Source of the DNA: Bryobacterales bacterium
Lineage (GTDB): Bacteria > Acidobacteriota > Terriglobia > Bryobacterales > Bryobacteraceae
DNA: 64,000 nucleotides
Assembly: GCA_016713735.1 (NCBI GenBank)
Contig: JADJOP010000043.1
Location: forward strand, 310,001-374,000
Direction of reading: 5' to 3'
Shown here: positions 43,927 to 55,086 of the stretch, piece by piece
Layout of the letters: each line of letters begins with the position of its first letter
Numbering within the stretch: position 1 is the stretch's first letter
Made by a program: the position numbers and the translations under genes
Notes under the pieces: model-generated
What the model was told of the DNA's origin: nothing
Seen by the model: only the letters and a program-made list of their open reading frames with translations
Databases searched by the model: none

Positions 43927-44886
43927 ATGGATCGCAGAAGCTTTCTCTCTTCCACCGCCGCCTCCCTGGGCATCACCGCCAAAATGCTCGCCGACACCCC
44001 CATGCCCATGGAAACCCTCGGCAAATCCGGCCTCAAAGTCTCCAAGTTCTGCCTCGGCGGCTACCACATGCGCGTCCAGGGCGAAGCCGAAGGCATCCGC
44101 ATCATCAAGCGCGCCCTCGACCTCGGCGTCACCTTCTTCGATTCCGCCGCCAAATACCACAAAGGCGAATCCGACGTCACCTACGGCAAGGCCCTCGCCC
44201 CCTCCGAGCGCCAAAAGATCATCCTCATGTCCAAGGCCGAACTCCGCACCAAAAAGGAGGCCATGGAACAGCTCGAAACCACCCTCCGCCGCATGAACAC
44301 CGATTACCTCGACCTCTGGCAATGCCACGAAGTCGCCCGCCACGACGAGGTCGACAAAATCTTCGCCCCCGGCGGCTCCCTCGAAGCCTTCGTCGAAGCC
44401 AAAAAGCAGGGCAAGGTCCGCCACATCGGCTTCACCGGCCACCACGACTTCACCGTCCACCAGCGCCTCCTCGACGGCTTCGACGGCTGGGAAACCGTCC
44501 AGCACCCGGTCAACCTGATCGATCCCCACTACCTCAGCTTCATCACCAACTTCCTCCCCAACGCCGCCAAAAAAGGCCTCGGCCGCATCGGCATGAAGTC
44601 CAACGCCATCGGCGAAATCACCAAGAACAAGGTCGCCGAAATCGACGACTGCCTCCGCTTCTCCTGGTCCCAGGACATCCACACCCTCGTCTCCGGCGTC
44701 GAAACCACCGGCCAGCTCGAACACAACGTCAACGTGCTGAAAACCATCAAGCTCATGTCCAAAGACGAGCAGCGCATGACCCTGCATAAAACCAAGCAGG
44801 GCCAGTACGGCTCCAAAATCGAGCGCTACAAAAAGCCCGAAGCCGGCGCCACCCACCGCCTCCACGTCGACGGCGAACGCGCCTAG
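43927..44886 (+). CDS. Tat-exported aldo/keto reductase (second copy type)
   Basis: 319 aa starting MDRRSFLSSTAASLGITAKM, a twin-arginine signal. The barrel motifs are those of aldo/keto reductases: SKFCLGGYHMR, LDLGVTFFDSAAKYHKGESD (Asp and Tyr of the tetrad), ILMSKAELRTKKEAM (Lys), NTDYLDLWQCHEV, KVRHIGFTGHHD and LGRIGMKSNAIGE. It resembles the gene at 33.1 kb only in fold. The preceding sequence GATACAGTATC is a short palindrome about 16 bases before the ATG and may be promoter or operator. Confidence 0.8.
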   Translation: MDRRSFLSSTAASLGITAKMLADTPMPMETLGKSGLKVSKFCLGGYHMRVQGEAEGIRIIKRALDLGVTFFDSAAKYHKGESDVTYGKALAPSERQKIILMSKAELRTKKEAMEQLETTLRRMNTDYLDLWQCHEVARHDEVDKIFAPGGSLEAFVEAKKQGKVRHIGFTGHHDFTVHQRLLDGFDGWETVQHPVNLIDPHYLSFITNFLPNAAKKGLGRIGMKSNAIGEITKNKVAEIDDCLRFSWSQDIHTLVSGVETTGQLEHNVNVLKTIKLMSKDEQRMTLHKTKQGQYGSKIERYKKPEAGATHRLHVDGERA

Positions 44887-45104
44887 CCGTAACCGCACCG
44901 CACCCATAACCGCGCCGCGCGCGTCAGCAAGCGGTGCCGCCCCCCGCCGTGCCCGCCGCACACCCCTGTCCCTACGGAACAGTCCCCTTTCGCTCCGCGT
45001 CACAAAGTGCTAGCGTCGTGTTGACCGTCGGATACGGGTTTCCCAACCGTACCAGCCAACCTAGGGCGTCCGCCCGACTGGATTTCATAACAAGGGGTCT
45101 ATCT

Positions 45105-48100
45105 ATGTCTTATCGATGCACGCTTGCGTGCCTCCTGGTATTGGTGTGCTTGGCCATACCCGCCTTGCCCCAATCCCAGGATTCCCGCGGCAACGTAGTC
45201 GGCCGGGTCCTTGATCCTACCGGCGCCGCCGTTCCCGGCGTCACCGTCCGCAGCACCAACGACGCCACCGGCGTCACTGTCTCCTCCCAAACCAACGAGT
45301 CCGGCAACTACGCCCTGCCCTTCCTCATCCCCGGCCTCTATACCGTCACTGCCGAATCCCAGGGCTTCCGCAAATTCGAACGCAAGAACATCCAGGTCCG
45401 CGTCAACGAAAACGTCGGCCTCGACATCACTCTCACCGTCGGCGACGTCACCGAATCGGTCTCCGTCACCGCCGAAACTCCCCTCCTGCAAACCGCCGAA
45501 TCCTCCCTCGGCCAGATCGTCGACGAACGCCGCATCCAGGAACTCCCCCTCTTTGCCGGCAACGCCATGGACCTCGTCCACCTTGCCCCCGGCACCGTCA
45601 ACGGCACCAACATGCGCCTCCGCAAAGCGCCCTTCAATTCCGCCCCCTCGCAGTTCTCCACCGACGGCAGCGGCAACAACGGCAACGCCTTCACCATCGA
45701 CGGCGTCGCCAACGTCTACTCCGACGGCACCGCCCCCCGCGTCGCCTTCTCCCCGCCTCAAGCCTCTCTTTCCGAATTTAAGGTCCAAACATCATCTTTT
45801 GACGCCGCCATCGGCCGCACCGCCGGCGCCCTGGTCAATGTCAGCACCAAGGGCGGCACCAATGAACTCCACGGCCAGGCCTGGTGGTGGCTCCGCCACT
45901 CCGCCTTCGATACACCGACCATCTACCAGAACCGCTCCGGCCTCAAGCTCCCCATTTACCGCGACAACCGCTACGGCCTCACCGGCGGCGCCCCCGTCTA
46001 CATCCCCAAGGTCTATAACGGCAAGAACAGAACATTCTGGTACTTCACCTGGGAAGCCAATAAGTTCGGCGACCCCAACGTCGGCGGCTCCATGACCTCC
46101 ACCGTCCCCGCCGCCGCCTGGCGCAACGGCGACCTCTCCAGCCTCCTCCCCCTCGGCGCCAACTACCAGCTCTACGATCCTAAAACCATCGCCGCCGCCG
46201 CCGGCGGCCGCTTCAGCCGCCAGCCGCTGCCCGGCAACATCTTCCCCGCCAGCCGCATCGATCCCGTCGCCAAAAAGCTCCTCGATCTTTACCCTCTCCC
46301 CAATCAAGCCGGCACCGCCGACGGCCGCAATAACTTCTTCTATTCGCTCCCGGCCAAGGAACTGTACTGGACCACCATCGGCCGCTTCGATCATGCCTTC
46401 TCCGAACGCAACCGCATGTTCTTCCGCTTCCACCGCGACTTCTGGGAAGAGGATAAAAACCGCCACTTCGGCAACGACGTCAACGGCGTCATCCTCAACC
46501 GCATCAACCGCGGCGTCAGCATCGACGACGTCCACATGATCAACACCTCCATGGTCCTCAACCTCCGCTACGGCATCTCCGCCCAGGAGTTCCCCGAACG
46601 CCGCGTCAGCAGCGGCTTCGACCTCTCCTCGCTCGGCTTCGCCTCCGGCCTCACCAGCCTCATCGATAAGAGCGTCTCCACCATCCCCCGCACCGCCGTC
46701 GGTTCGCTCACCTCACTGGCGCCCTGGGAATCCGGCGACGGCAAAACCGCCTCCATCAGCCACAACGGCGTGGCCAGCCTCACCTGGATGCGCAGCAACC
46801 ACAACGTCCGCTTCGGCTTCGACTTCATGCTCTTCCGCGAGTTCCGCAACCGCGTCCCGCAGGACATCTCGCCTGACCTCAACTTCTCCAGCGCCTGGGC
46901 CCGTGGCCCCCTCGACAACTCCCCCGCGCCCCCCGTCGGCGCCGAGTTCATCGCCCTCCTCTCCGGCATCCCCGGCGGCGTCCTCAACCGCACCGCCTCC
47001 TACGCCGAACAGGACGTCTACACCGCCCTCTATGTCCAGGACGATTGGAAGGTCAGCCGCAAGCTCACCCTCACCCTCGGCCTCCGCGCCGAACACGAAT
47101 CCCCCATCACCGAGCGCTACAACCGCTCCGTGGCAGGATTTGCCGGCGCCACCGACAACCCCATCGAAGCCGCCGCTCTCGCCAACTATGCCAAGGCCCC
47201 CATCCCTGAACTGCCGGTCTCGGCCTTTCAGGTCAATGGCGGCGTCACCTTCGCCGGAGCCAACTCCCGCAACTACTGGAACGACCAGGGCATCAAGTGG
47301 GCTCCCCGCATCGGCTACGCCTACCAGCTCGATCCCAAAACCGTCCTCCGCGGCGGCTACGGCATCTTCCACATCCCCAGCGGCATCCTCGCCGTCAACT
47401 CCATCCAGAACGGCTTCTCCCGCAGCACGCCCATCGTCGCCTCCAGCGACAGCGGCGTCACCTACCTCGCCACCCTCGCCAACCCCCTGCCCAACGGCCT
47501 CCTGCCTGTCCTCGGCGCCAGCGAAGGCCTCCAAACCACCCTCGGCCAGGGCACCTCGTTCTTTCCCCTGAACGCAAACGCCCCTACGCCCAGCGCTGGA
47601 GCTTCGGCTTCCAACGCGAACTCTCAGGCGGCATCCTCGTCGAGTCCAGCTACGTCGGCAACCGCAGCACCAAGCTCCCCGTCACGCGCAACCTGAGCTA
47701 CGTGCCCCGCCAATACCTCAGCACGCTGCCCACCCGCGACCTGGCCACCATCAACTTCCTCAGCGCCAACTTCACCAGCCCCTTCTTCGGCCTCAACCCC
47801 AATTTCACCTCGCGCAACATCTCCCGGGGCCAGTTGCTGAGCGCCTACCCGCACTTCTCCAACGTCACCTACCAGGATTCGGTCGGCTACTCCTGGTATC
47901 ACTCCCTGCAGAACCGCCTCGAGAAACGCTTCTCCCGAGGCTACACCCTGCAAATGGCCTGGACCTGGTCCAAAGCCATGACCGCCGACTCCTTCCTCAA
48001 CGCCTCTGACCCCATGCCTTACGAGACGCTCTCCGACATCGACCGCACCCACCGCGTCACCGGCAGCGGCATCTGGGAACTCCCCTTCGGCAAAGGCCGT

Positions 48101-48571
48101 AAGTTCGGCGCCCAAATGCCCCGCCCCCTCGAATTCTTCGCCGGCGGCTGGCAGTTGAGCGGCGTCTATCAGTTCCAAAGCGGATCCCCGCTCGGCTTCG
48201 GCCAAGCCCTCTTCATCGGCGACTCCTCCCAAATCGTGCTCGCCTCCGACCAGCGCAACACCGACCGCTGGTTCAATACCTCGGTCTTCAACACCGATTC
48301 ACGCGCCGTGCTCGCCTCCAACATCAACACGTCGCCTCTCCGCTATTCCAACATCCGCGCCGATTCCCAACGCCGCCTCGACCTCTCCTTGAACAAAACG
48401 TTCAGCATCACCGAACGCGTCAAGATGAAGTTCCGCGCCGACGCCTTCAATGCTTTCAACGAGGTCGTTCTCCAGGGCCCCAATACCGACCCCGTCAACT
48501 CCGCCTTCGGGCGCATCACGGCCCAGGAACCCCCGCGCTCCTGGCAGTTCTCGCTCAACCTCAGCTTCTAA
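45105..48571 (+). CDS. Oar-like TonB-dependent receptor (one frameshift)
   Basis: A signal peptide (MSYRCTLACLLVLVCLAIPA) is followed by a carboxypeptidase-regulatory-like domain (RGNVVGRVLDPTGAAVPGVT, YALPFLIPGLYTVTAESQGF), then the plug (about residues 125-230, ELPLFAGNAMDLVHLAPGTV, NAFTIDGVANVYSD) and a large barrel. Near 47573 the frame shifts; adding one C restores FFPLNRKRPYAQRWSFGFQR and the barrel continues to a terminal aromatic, SWQFSLNLSF. Reconstructed length is about 1,156 aa. These receptors are the dominant outer-membrane transporters of Solibacteres, importing oligosaccharides, peptides or metal chelates with TonB-ExbBD. Substrate unknown. Confidence 0.88.
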
Positions 48572-48582
48572 GCTGAGCGCCT

Positions 48583-48614
48583 GCGGGTGGCGGCGCGCAC
48601 CTGCCGCCACCCGC
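48583..48614. terminator. 12-bp perfect hairpin between convergent TonB receptor and sulfatase genes
   Basis: GCGGGTGGCGGC at 48583-48594, an eight-base loop and its exact reverse complement at 48603-48614. It lies between the two stop codons and probably terminates transcription from both sides. No long T run follows. Confidence 0.75.
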
Positions 48615-48620
48615 TCCCTG

Positions 48621-50089
48621 TCACTTCCCCGTATATCCCGCATTCGCCACCGGCATCTGCGCCCCCACCTCGCGCCGCCACTCCTCCAACGCCCGCCGCA
48701 GCCGCTGCGTAACCGCTCCGTTCTCCGCGCTCACCTCGCGCCTCTCGCCTGGGTCCCGCTCCAGGTTGTAAAGCTCCACGTGGCCGTCTTCGAAATACTC
48801 CAGCAGCTTCCACTCCCCCTCCCGCACCGCGCTCACCGGCGATGTCGTCTCGTAATAGTGCGGATAGTGGAAGTAGAGGCGCTCCCGCCCCAGCTTCGCC
48901 CCCGCCTCGCGCAACAGCGGCACAAGGCTCACGCCGTCATGCTTGCCATGATCGGCCGCCCCCGTCAGCGCCGCAATCGTCGGGAAGAAGTCCATCGTCG
49001 TCACCGGCTCGCCGCACACCGTCCCCGCCTTCGTCACCCCCGGCGCCCGCACGATCAGCGGAATCCGCACCCCGCCCTGATACGCCGACCCCTTCCCTGA
49101 CCGCAGCGGCGCGTTGTTCGTCACCTGCTCGCCGTTGAACCGCCCGATATAGCCGCCATTGTCCGAAGTGAAGATGACGATCGTGTCCCGCTCCAGCCCG
49201 CGCTCCTTCAGCTTGTCCAACACCCGCCCCACGTTCTCATCCAGCGAGTGAATCATCGCCGCATAGGTGGCGTTCTGATGCCGCAACCCCCCCACCTGCG
49301 CCCCGGCCTGCCGGCCCTCCATCAACTTCAACTTCGCCCGATACCGCTCCACCAGCTCCTTCTTCCCCTCAATCGGCGTGTGCGGCGTGTGATAGCACAG
49401 GTTCAGGAAGAACGGCCGCTCGCCCGCCTCATCGATCACCTTCAGCGCCGCATCGGTCAGCTTGTCCGTCAGGTAATCGCCCTCTTTCCCCACGCCCAAC
49501 CCCGGCACATAGCGATACTCCCCGCCAAACCGCTGGTTGCCCTTGTACGGATGGAAGAACGTCTGCGGCGCGCCCCAATACGTGCCCCCCACGTTCGTGT
49601 CATACCCCTGCGACTCCGGATAATGGCTCGCCATCCCCATATGCCACTTGCCCACATGCGCCGTCAGGTAGCCCCGCTCCTTCAGCATCTCCCCCAACGT
49701 CACCTCCCCATGCGGCAGGTGATCTTCCACCACCGGCGGCACCATCTTCCGGTTCTTCGGCGGGTTCTTCGCCGCCTCATGCCAGATCGTCACATGCAGC
49801 CGCGCCGGATGCTTCCCCGTCTGAATCGACGCCCGCGTCGGCGAACACACCGGCGACGCCGAATGCGCCTCAGTGAACCGCACCCCTCGCCCGCCAGCCG
49901 CTTCAGGTTCGGCGTCTCATGCAGATCGGCCCCATACGGTTCGGTGTCCATCGCCCCCAGGTCCTCGGCCACAATCAACACCACGTTCGGCGCCCGCCGC
50001 CCGCTCTGCGCCCAAGCGCCCCCGCCCGCCAGCGCGCCCAACACCCCCCCCGCCGCTCCCCGCAAGAACCCCCGCCTTGTCTCTGCCAT
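48621..50089 (-). CDS. Tat-exported sulfatase with CSPTR formylglycine motif (one frameshift)
   Basis: It begins MAETRRGFLRGAAGGVLGAL, a twin-arginine signal, preceded by AAGGAGGG. NVVLIVAEDLGAMD supplies the first metal-binding Asp pair. After a break at the C run 49883-49886 (adding one base restores AGEGVRFTEAHSASPVCSPT) comes the sulfatase signature CSPTRASIQTG, whose Cys is changed to formylglycine by FGE, then GYLTAHVGKWHMG, the second metal site IFTSDNGGY and the Lys in PLRSGKGSAYQGGVRIPLIV. About 488 aa, a family S1 sulfatase. Substrate unknown, probably a sulfated polysaccharide or steroid. The FGE at 38.0 kb is its likely maturation factor. Confidence 0.88.
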
Positions 50090-50304
50090 CTTCACCCTCC
50101 TTCTTGGGAACCCCCATTATTCCCCACCAGCCCATTCCCCACCACCATCCGCCGCCGCGCTGTTGTCTTGCACCACCACGCACGGGGCATTTGCCCCAAG
50201 CCGCCCGCCCTCCGCGCCAAATTCGTTGCAGAACTACTCATTCCAGCCCCCTTCCGCGTTGGAATCCCGATTGCACCTCCATCACAGTTCCGAGGAGGCT
50301 CGAC

Positions 50305-52482
50305 ATGCGTACCACGGCCAGGCCGAAGACTGCCACTTTGAAGACACTGCCCGGCGACGATGTCCGCCAAATCCTGTGGCGCTTCAGTGACCGCTTCGAT
50401 CTCCAGATGCTGGTCAACTCCGTGCGCTCGGTGGCCCGCGGACCCGTCGCCCGCCTCGTCGCCAGCGGCGCCCGCAACACCCACGAGTGGACGCCTGAGA
50501 AGGCCTCGCTGCTCAAGGAGTTCGACGCCGCCGGAGTCACCTCTGCCTCGCTCGACGCCGAGTACGGCGGCTACATCGACGGCCCCAAGAACTTCGCCCT
50601 CGCCCTCTCGGCCTTCGAACTGGCCTGGGTCGATGGCGGCGCGGCCACGGCCAGCCTCGCCGGATGCCTCGCCCTGGCCCCCATCCACGAACGCGGCACC
50701 GAAGCCCAGCGCGCCCATTACATGAAGCTCTGCTCGCCCACGCTCAACGCCGAGCCCCTGCGCGGAGCCTTCTGTCTCACCGAGCCCCTCCCCTACGTCG
50801 GCGTCGAAACCGGACTGCTCTCCGGCAAGGTCCGCATCGCCGAATGGAAGGAGGGCGAGGAGCCGATGCTGGAAGTCGACAAGCGCGGCCGCTTCACCAC
50901 CAACATGGGCTTCGCTAACTTCGTCACCGCTGCGGTCGACTCCGGCGACGAACGCATCAAGGGCAGTTGCATGGTGATCCTCGAAGAGACCGACCCCGGC
51001 ACCTTCGACCGCGGCAGCGCCACAAAGAAGATGGTCCACCAGCTCTCCTCCACCACCGACCCCATCTTCCACCTCACCGTCCCGGCCAGCCGCATCATCG
51101 GCGGCTATGAGATCAAGGACGGCGTCATCGTCCCCAACTTCAACCACTCCGAAGTGATCGAGGCCGTCTTCCGCCGCACCCGCGTCACCGTCGGCCTCAT
51201 GACCGCCGCCAAGCTCCTCTCCGCCGTCGAACCCCTGCTGCGCTATCACCGCGACCGCTTCCGCGGCGGCGAAACCACGCATCCCGGCTCCGTGCGCTAT
51301 GAGCTTGGCCTGCAGCAGAAGGAAGACGTCCTCCACCGCCTGCTCGAAGTGTGGGCCACCGGCGAAGCGGCCGCCTCGTTGGGCTTCGCCGCCGCCCGCC
51401 TCTTCGACGAGCTCGACCCGCTCGAGCAGGAGAAGACAGCGCTGCTCGCCGCCCAGGGCGCCGGCAAAGGCATGTCCGCCTTCCGCGCCATGCGCAAGCT
51501 CGAACCCGACGCCATCGCCGCCATCCGCGCCAAACGCACGCCCGACAACCCGCTCATCCGCTACCTCATGCTCGACTCCGCGGCCAACGTCTTCTGCCCC
51601 GCCGCCAAGCTCTGGAACACCGGCCACGGCGCCAACGAACTGCGCGAGGCCGTCAGCCTCATGGGCGGCTACGGCATCACCGAGGACTGCCCCGGCTTCC
51701 TCGTCCAGAAGTGGACCGACGCCCAACTCGAAGCCACCTACGAAGGCCCCGAAGCCGTCCAGCGCCGCCAGCTTTCGGTCACCATGACCAACGAGGTCTT
51801 CCTCGCCCAGTTCCAGAACTGGATCGGCGAGCTGCGCGTCATCGCAGGCGAGCATCCCGCCACCAGCGCCTGCGCCCTCGCCACCGCCATGCAGATGTGG
51901 CTGTGGACGCTGCGCCACCTGCAAAACGCCAAGGACGCCGACGGCCAGAACCTCTACCAGAGCTCGCGCCAGGGCGTCACCTTCCCCATGGCCGACGCCC
52001 TCTGCTGGCTGCTCTCGGCGCGCCAGCTCGTGCTCGACACCATGGAGCTCGCCGCCAAGGGCCGCGACAACGCCTCGGTTGCCGAAGGCTTCGACGGCCT
52101 CATGGAGTTCTACACTGACCTCTGCTCCATCCAAAGCGGACGCACCGCCGGCGAGGTGGGCCGCATCTGCGCCGAACTCATCTTCGGCTATAACCGCCAC
52201 GTCGACTGGAACGAGGATCACTGCTCGTACCGCCGCGAAGAGCTGATCTCGCTCGAAAGCATCATCCCCGGCATCGAGTCCATGGCCCGCGACGTGGTGG
52301 AGACCGACGGTTCGCATCCCGCCAAGGCCGGACCCTGCGTGCGCTTCAACGGCTACGAGCAGTTCCAGGCCCTGCGCTCCAAGCTCGACGGCTGCATCAC
52401 CGGCTCGCAACTGGCCAAGGACCGCGCCGGCGAATCGCTCGTCGCCGTCATGATCCCCGCCGCCCTCGACTACCCGGCATGA
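50305..52482 (+). CDS. Acyl-CoA dehydrogenase family protein, long form
   Basis: 725 aa from ATG 50305 (ribosome-binding site GAGGAGG), much longer than the usual ~390. Acyl-CoA-dehydrogenase features include AEYGGYIDGPKNFALALSAF, GAFCLTEPLPYVGVE (flavin and substrate loop), a central helical domain (RRTRVTVGLMTAAKLLSAVE, EAVSLMGGYGITEDCPGFLV) and QLEATYEGPEAVQRRQLSVT. The ~250-residue C-terminal extension is helical, as in very-long-chain or DUF1974-type members. It oxidises an acyl-CoA and hands electrons to ETF. The stop overlaps the ETF-quinone oxidoreductase ATG (ATGA), and EtfB and EtfA follow, so the whole electron-transfer chain is one operon. Confidence 0.85.
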   Translation: MRTTARPKTATLKTLPGDDVRQILWRFSDRFDLQMLVNSVRSVARGPVARLVASGARNTHEWTPEKASLLKEFDAAGVTSASLDAEYGGYIDGPKNFALALSAFELAWVDGGAATASLAGCLALAPIHERGTEAQRAHYMKLCSPTLNAEPLRGAFCLTEPLPYVGVETGLLSGKVRIAEWKEGEEPMLEVDKRGRFTTNMGFANFVTAAVDSGDERIKGSCMVILEETDPGTFDRGSATKKMVHQLSSTTDPIFHLTVPASRIIGGYEIKDGVIVPNFNHSEVIEAVFRRTRVTVGLMTAAKLLSAVEPLLRYHRDRFRGGETTHPGSVRYELGLQQKEDVLHRLLEVWATGEAAASLGFAAARLFDELDPLEQEKTALLAAQGAGKGMSAFRAMRKLEPDAIAAIRAKRTPDNPLIRYLMLDSAANVFCPAAKLWNTGHGANELREAVSLMGGYGITEDCPGFLVQKWTDAQLEATYEGPEAVQRRQLSVTMTNEVFLAQFQNWIGELRVIAGEHPATSACALATAMQMWLWTLRHLQNAKDADGQNLYQSSRQGVTFPMADALCWLLSARQLVLDTMELAAKGRDNASVAEGFDGLMEFYTDLCSIQSGRTAGEVGRICAELIFGYNRHVDWNEDHCSYRREELISLESIIPGIESMARDVVETDGSHPAKAGPCVRFNGYEQFQALRSKLDGCITGSQLAKDRAGESLVAVMIPAALDYPA

Positions 52483-54263
52483 GCATGGAACCTTCCGGCA
52501 ACGAAAGCCCCGCTATCGCCCCCCCAGGCATCGAACGCCCCACGATGGACGTTGACATCGTCTGCGCCGGCTTCGGCCCGGCCACGGGCGGCTTCCTCAC
52601 CACGCTCACCCGCGGGCTGCCGCTCGAAGACGGCACGCTGCCCCAGGTGATGTGCTACGAGCGCGCCGACGACATCGGCTTCGGCGTCTCGGGCGTGGTC
52701 ACGCGCGCCCGCGGCATCCGCGCCTCGTTCCCCGAACTCAACCCGGACGAAATCCCCATGGCCGCGCCCGTGCGCGAAGAGAAGGTGCTCTACCTGCTCG
52801 ATCCCATCGGCGCCAGCCGCCGCTCGTTCACGCTCAAGTCCGCCGACAGCCTGCTGCGCGCCGCCGGCGTCCTCGATCACGAGGCCTTCGAGTTGCCGCT
52901 CATCCCGGCGTTCCTCGAGAAGCACGACGGGCTGGTGATGTCGATCGGCCAGTTCAACCAATGGGTGGGCCAGCAGATCATGATGTCCGGCATGGCGCAG
53001 ATCTGGCCCGGCATGCCCGTGGCCGCGCCGTTGATTGAGGGCCAGCGCGTGGCCGGCGTGCAGTTGCTTGACCACGAACTGCAGCCGGGCATGGAGATCA
53101 AGGCCGCGCTCACCGTCGTCGGCGATGGGCCGGTGGGTCCCGTGGGCCGCCAGCTCGACGAGCACTTCGGTATGCCCGAAGGCCACGAGAAGCGCGAATG
53201 GGCCGTCGGCATGAAGATGGTGATCGACCTGCCCGAAGGCTGCCGCTTGAGCCGGGCATGGTGCTCCACAGCTTCGGCTACCCCGAACCGGAGATCTTCG
53301 GCTTCTTCTACGTCCATCCGGGCAACGTCGCCAGCGCGGGCATCTTCGTGCCGTCGTGGTTCGACAGCCCCGTGCGCACCACCTACCGCTACCTGCAACA
53401 CTTCCTTCTGCACCCCTATCTCTGGCGCTATCTCGAAGGCGGACGCCTGCGCTCGTGGGGCGCCAAGACGCTGAACGAAGCCGGACGCCGCGGCGAGCCG
53501 CACCTCGTTGGCGATGGTTGGGCCCGCATCGGCGAAGGCTCGGGCAGCACCAACGTGCTCACCGGCTCAGGCGTCGATGAGGCCTGGACCACGGGCACGC
53601 AACTCGGCGAAGCCGTGCTCGAACTGCTGCGCGAGAAGAAGCCCTTCACCAAAGAGAACCTCGAAGCCACCTACGTCCGCCGCCGCCGCGCGAGCTGGCT
53701 CGAACAGGAGTCGCTCATCGCCGAGAAGTCCCGCGACGGCTTCCATCGCGGCATCGTCGCCGGCATGTTGGGCATGGCGCTGGCGGGCTTTTCCCATGGC
53801 CGCCTGCACATCCCCGGTGCGCCCATCGAGCACATGCCCAAGCTCGAAGACTTCTTTAGCGAGCGCATCCCCCGTTGCGCGCGTCGACGAGATCCGCCGC
53901 GAAGCTGCCGCGAGCGGCAAGCCGCTGCATGATGCCCTGATGGATGCCTGGGGCTGGCCCGCGATTCCCTTTGACGGTCAACTGCTCGTCACGCAGCAGG
54001 ACGCCCTGCTGATGGGCGGCAAGGTGCAGGCCGCGCCCGGTTACGCCGATCACGTCGCCTTCCGCGATGAGGCGCTCTGCGCCAGTTGCGGCGGCAAGAC
54101 CTGCGTCTCGGTCTGCTCCGGGCAGGCGCTCACCGATGCGCCCGAGCGGCCCGCCTTTGACCGCGAGAAGTGCATCCACTGCGGCGCCTGCATGTGGAAC
54201 TGCGAGCGCGAAAACGTCGTCTTCATGGCCGGTGCGGGAGGACTCCACTCGGCCGAGAATTGA
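52479..54263 (+). CDS. ETF-quinone oxidoreductase-like flavoprotein with C-terminal iron-sulfur domain (two frameshifts)
   Basis: The protein opens, after a short extension, VDIVCAGFGPATGGFLTTL, an FAD-binding GxGxxxG, with a FixC-like body (VLYLLDPIGASRRSFTLKS, VVGDGPVGPVG). The frame breaks near 53247-53249 (a missing G; RLEPGMVLHSFGYPEPEIFG) and at the C run 53869-53873 (a missing C; ERIPPVARVDEIRREA). The end carries eight cysteines as CASCGGKTCVSVC and CIHCGACMWNC, a ferredoxin-type domain more elaborate than the single 4Fe-4S of normal ETF-QO. It would accept electrons from EtfAB and reduce quinone. The fusion resembles FixC joined to FixX. Later starts at 52485 or 52545 are possible. 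Confidence 0.82.
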
Positions 54264-54273
54264 GCCCAACACG

Positions 54274-55074
54274 ATGAGCTATCACATTGCCGTATGCGCC
54301 GGGATTGTGCCTGATCCGCTTCAGACGCTGGAGCCGGTGAGCGGGCCGCAGGGTCCGGCTTTAAAGAACGAGATGATGCTGCCCGCCGTGCTTGACCCGT
54401 GGGCCGCGCACGCGCTCTACGAAGCGAGCCACCTCGCCAAGAGCGTGCCGGGCAGCAAGGTCTACCTGGTGAGCCTCGCGCCCAAGGCCAAGCTGCAGCA
54501 GGTGTTGATGACCATGGCCCAGAAGGTGGCCTTCGAACTGGTGGCGCTGGACGGCCCTTCGAGCGGCTTCACCGAAAGCGCCGATGTGGCCTCGGCATTG
54601 GCAGCAGCGGTGGAAGCCATCCCTGGCCTCGACCGCTCGCAACTGCTGCTGTTCGGCGGTTGGGAGTCGGCCGCGCGCGCCGCCGGGACGACGCTGGCGA
54701 TGGTGGGCGAACGGCTCGGCATCACGGAGCAGTTTCAGGGCGTCGATGCGCTCACGGTGGGCGCGGATGGGTCGCTGGAGATCCTCGAACGCGTGGAAGG
54801 CGGTAAGCATCAGGTGTCGGCGTGCGCCGGAGCGCCCGCCGTCCTCGGTTGGGCCACGGGCAGTTTGCCTGAGCCGCCCAACAGTCCGCAGACCGGCATG
54901 CAGAACATGCGCACGGTGATGCCCGCGCTGCAGAAGGCCAAGCCCGCGCAGGTGGGCGCGCATGCCTTCCTCAGCGTGAGCCTGCCCAAGCAGCAGCGCA
55001 CGACGCGCATTGTGAAGGATGTGCCGGCGGCTGAGGTCGCGCGCGAGATCGCCGCCTGGATTCGCGGCAGCTAA
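54274..55074 (+). CDS. etfB: Electron-transfer flavoprotein, beta subunit
   Basis: 266 aa starting ATG 54274, 10 bases after the ETF-QO stop. EtfB-family features are IAVCAGIVPDPLQTLEPVSG at the N-terminus, LDPWAAHALYEASHLAKSVP (the 'neyd' AMP/FAD-contact region in a divergent form) and VYLVSLAPKAKLQQVLMTMA. The C-terminus holds a characteristic ALQKAKPAQVGAHAFLS stretch. It forms the AMP-binding subunit of the heterodimer that carries electrons from dehydrogenases to ETF-QO. The sequence is divergent from housekeeping EtfB, consistent with a dedicated partner for the long acyl-CoA dehydrogenase. Confidence 0.85.
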   Translation: MSYHIAVCAGIVPDPLQTLEPVSGPQGPALKNEMMLPAVLDPWAAHALYEASHLAKSVPGSKVYLVSLAPKAKLQQVLMTMAQKVAFELVALDGPSSGFTESADVASALAAAVEAIPGLDRSQLLLFGGWESAARAAGTTLAMVGERLGITEQFQGVDALTVGADGSLEILERVEGGKHQVSACAGAPAVLGWATGSLPEPPNSPQTGMQNMRTVMPALQKAKPAQVGAHAFLSVSLPKQQRTTRIVKDVPAAEVAREIAAWIRGS

Positions 55075-55086
55075 CAGGAGATGACC

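Noticed and set aside
44887..45104. Riboswitch upstream of the first TonB receptor
   Set aside because: There is only a weak hairpin with a bulge; none of the conserved boxes of cobalamin or other riboswitches could be recognised.
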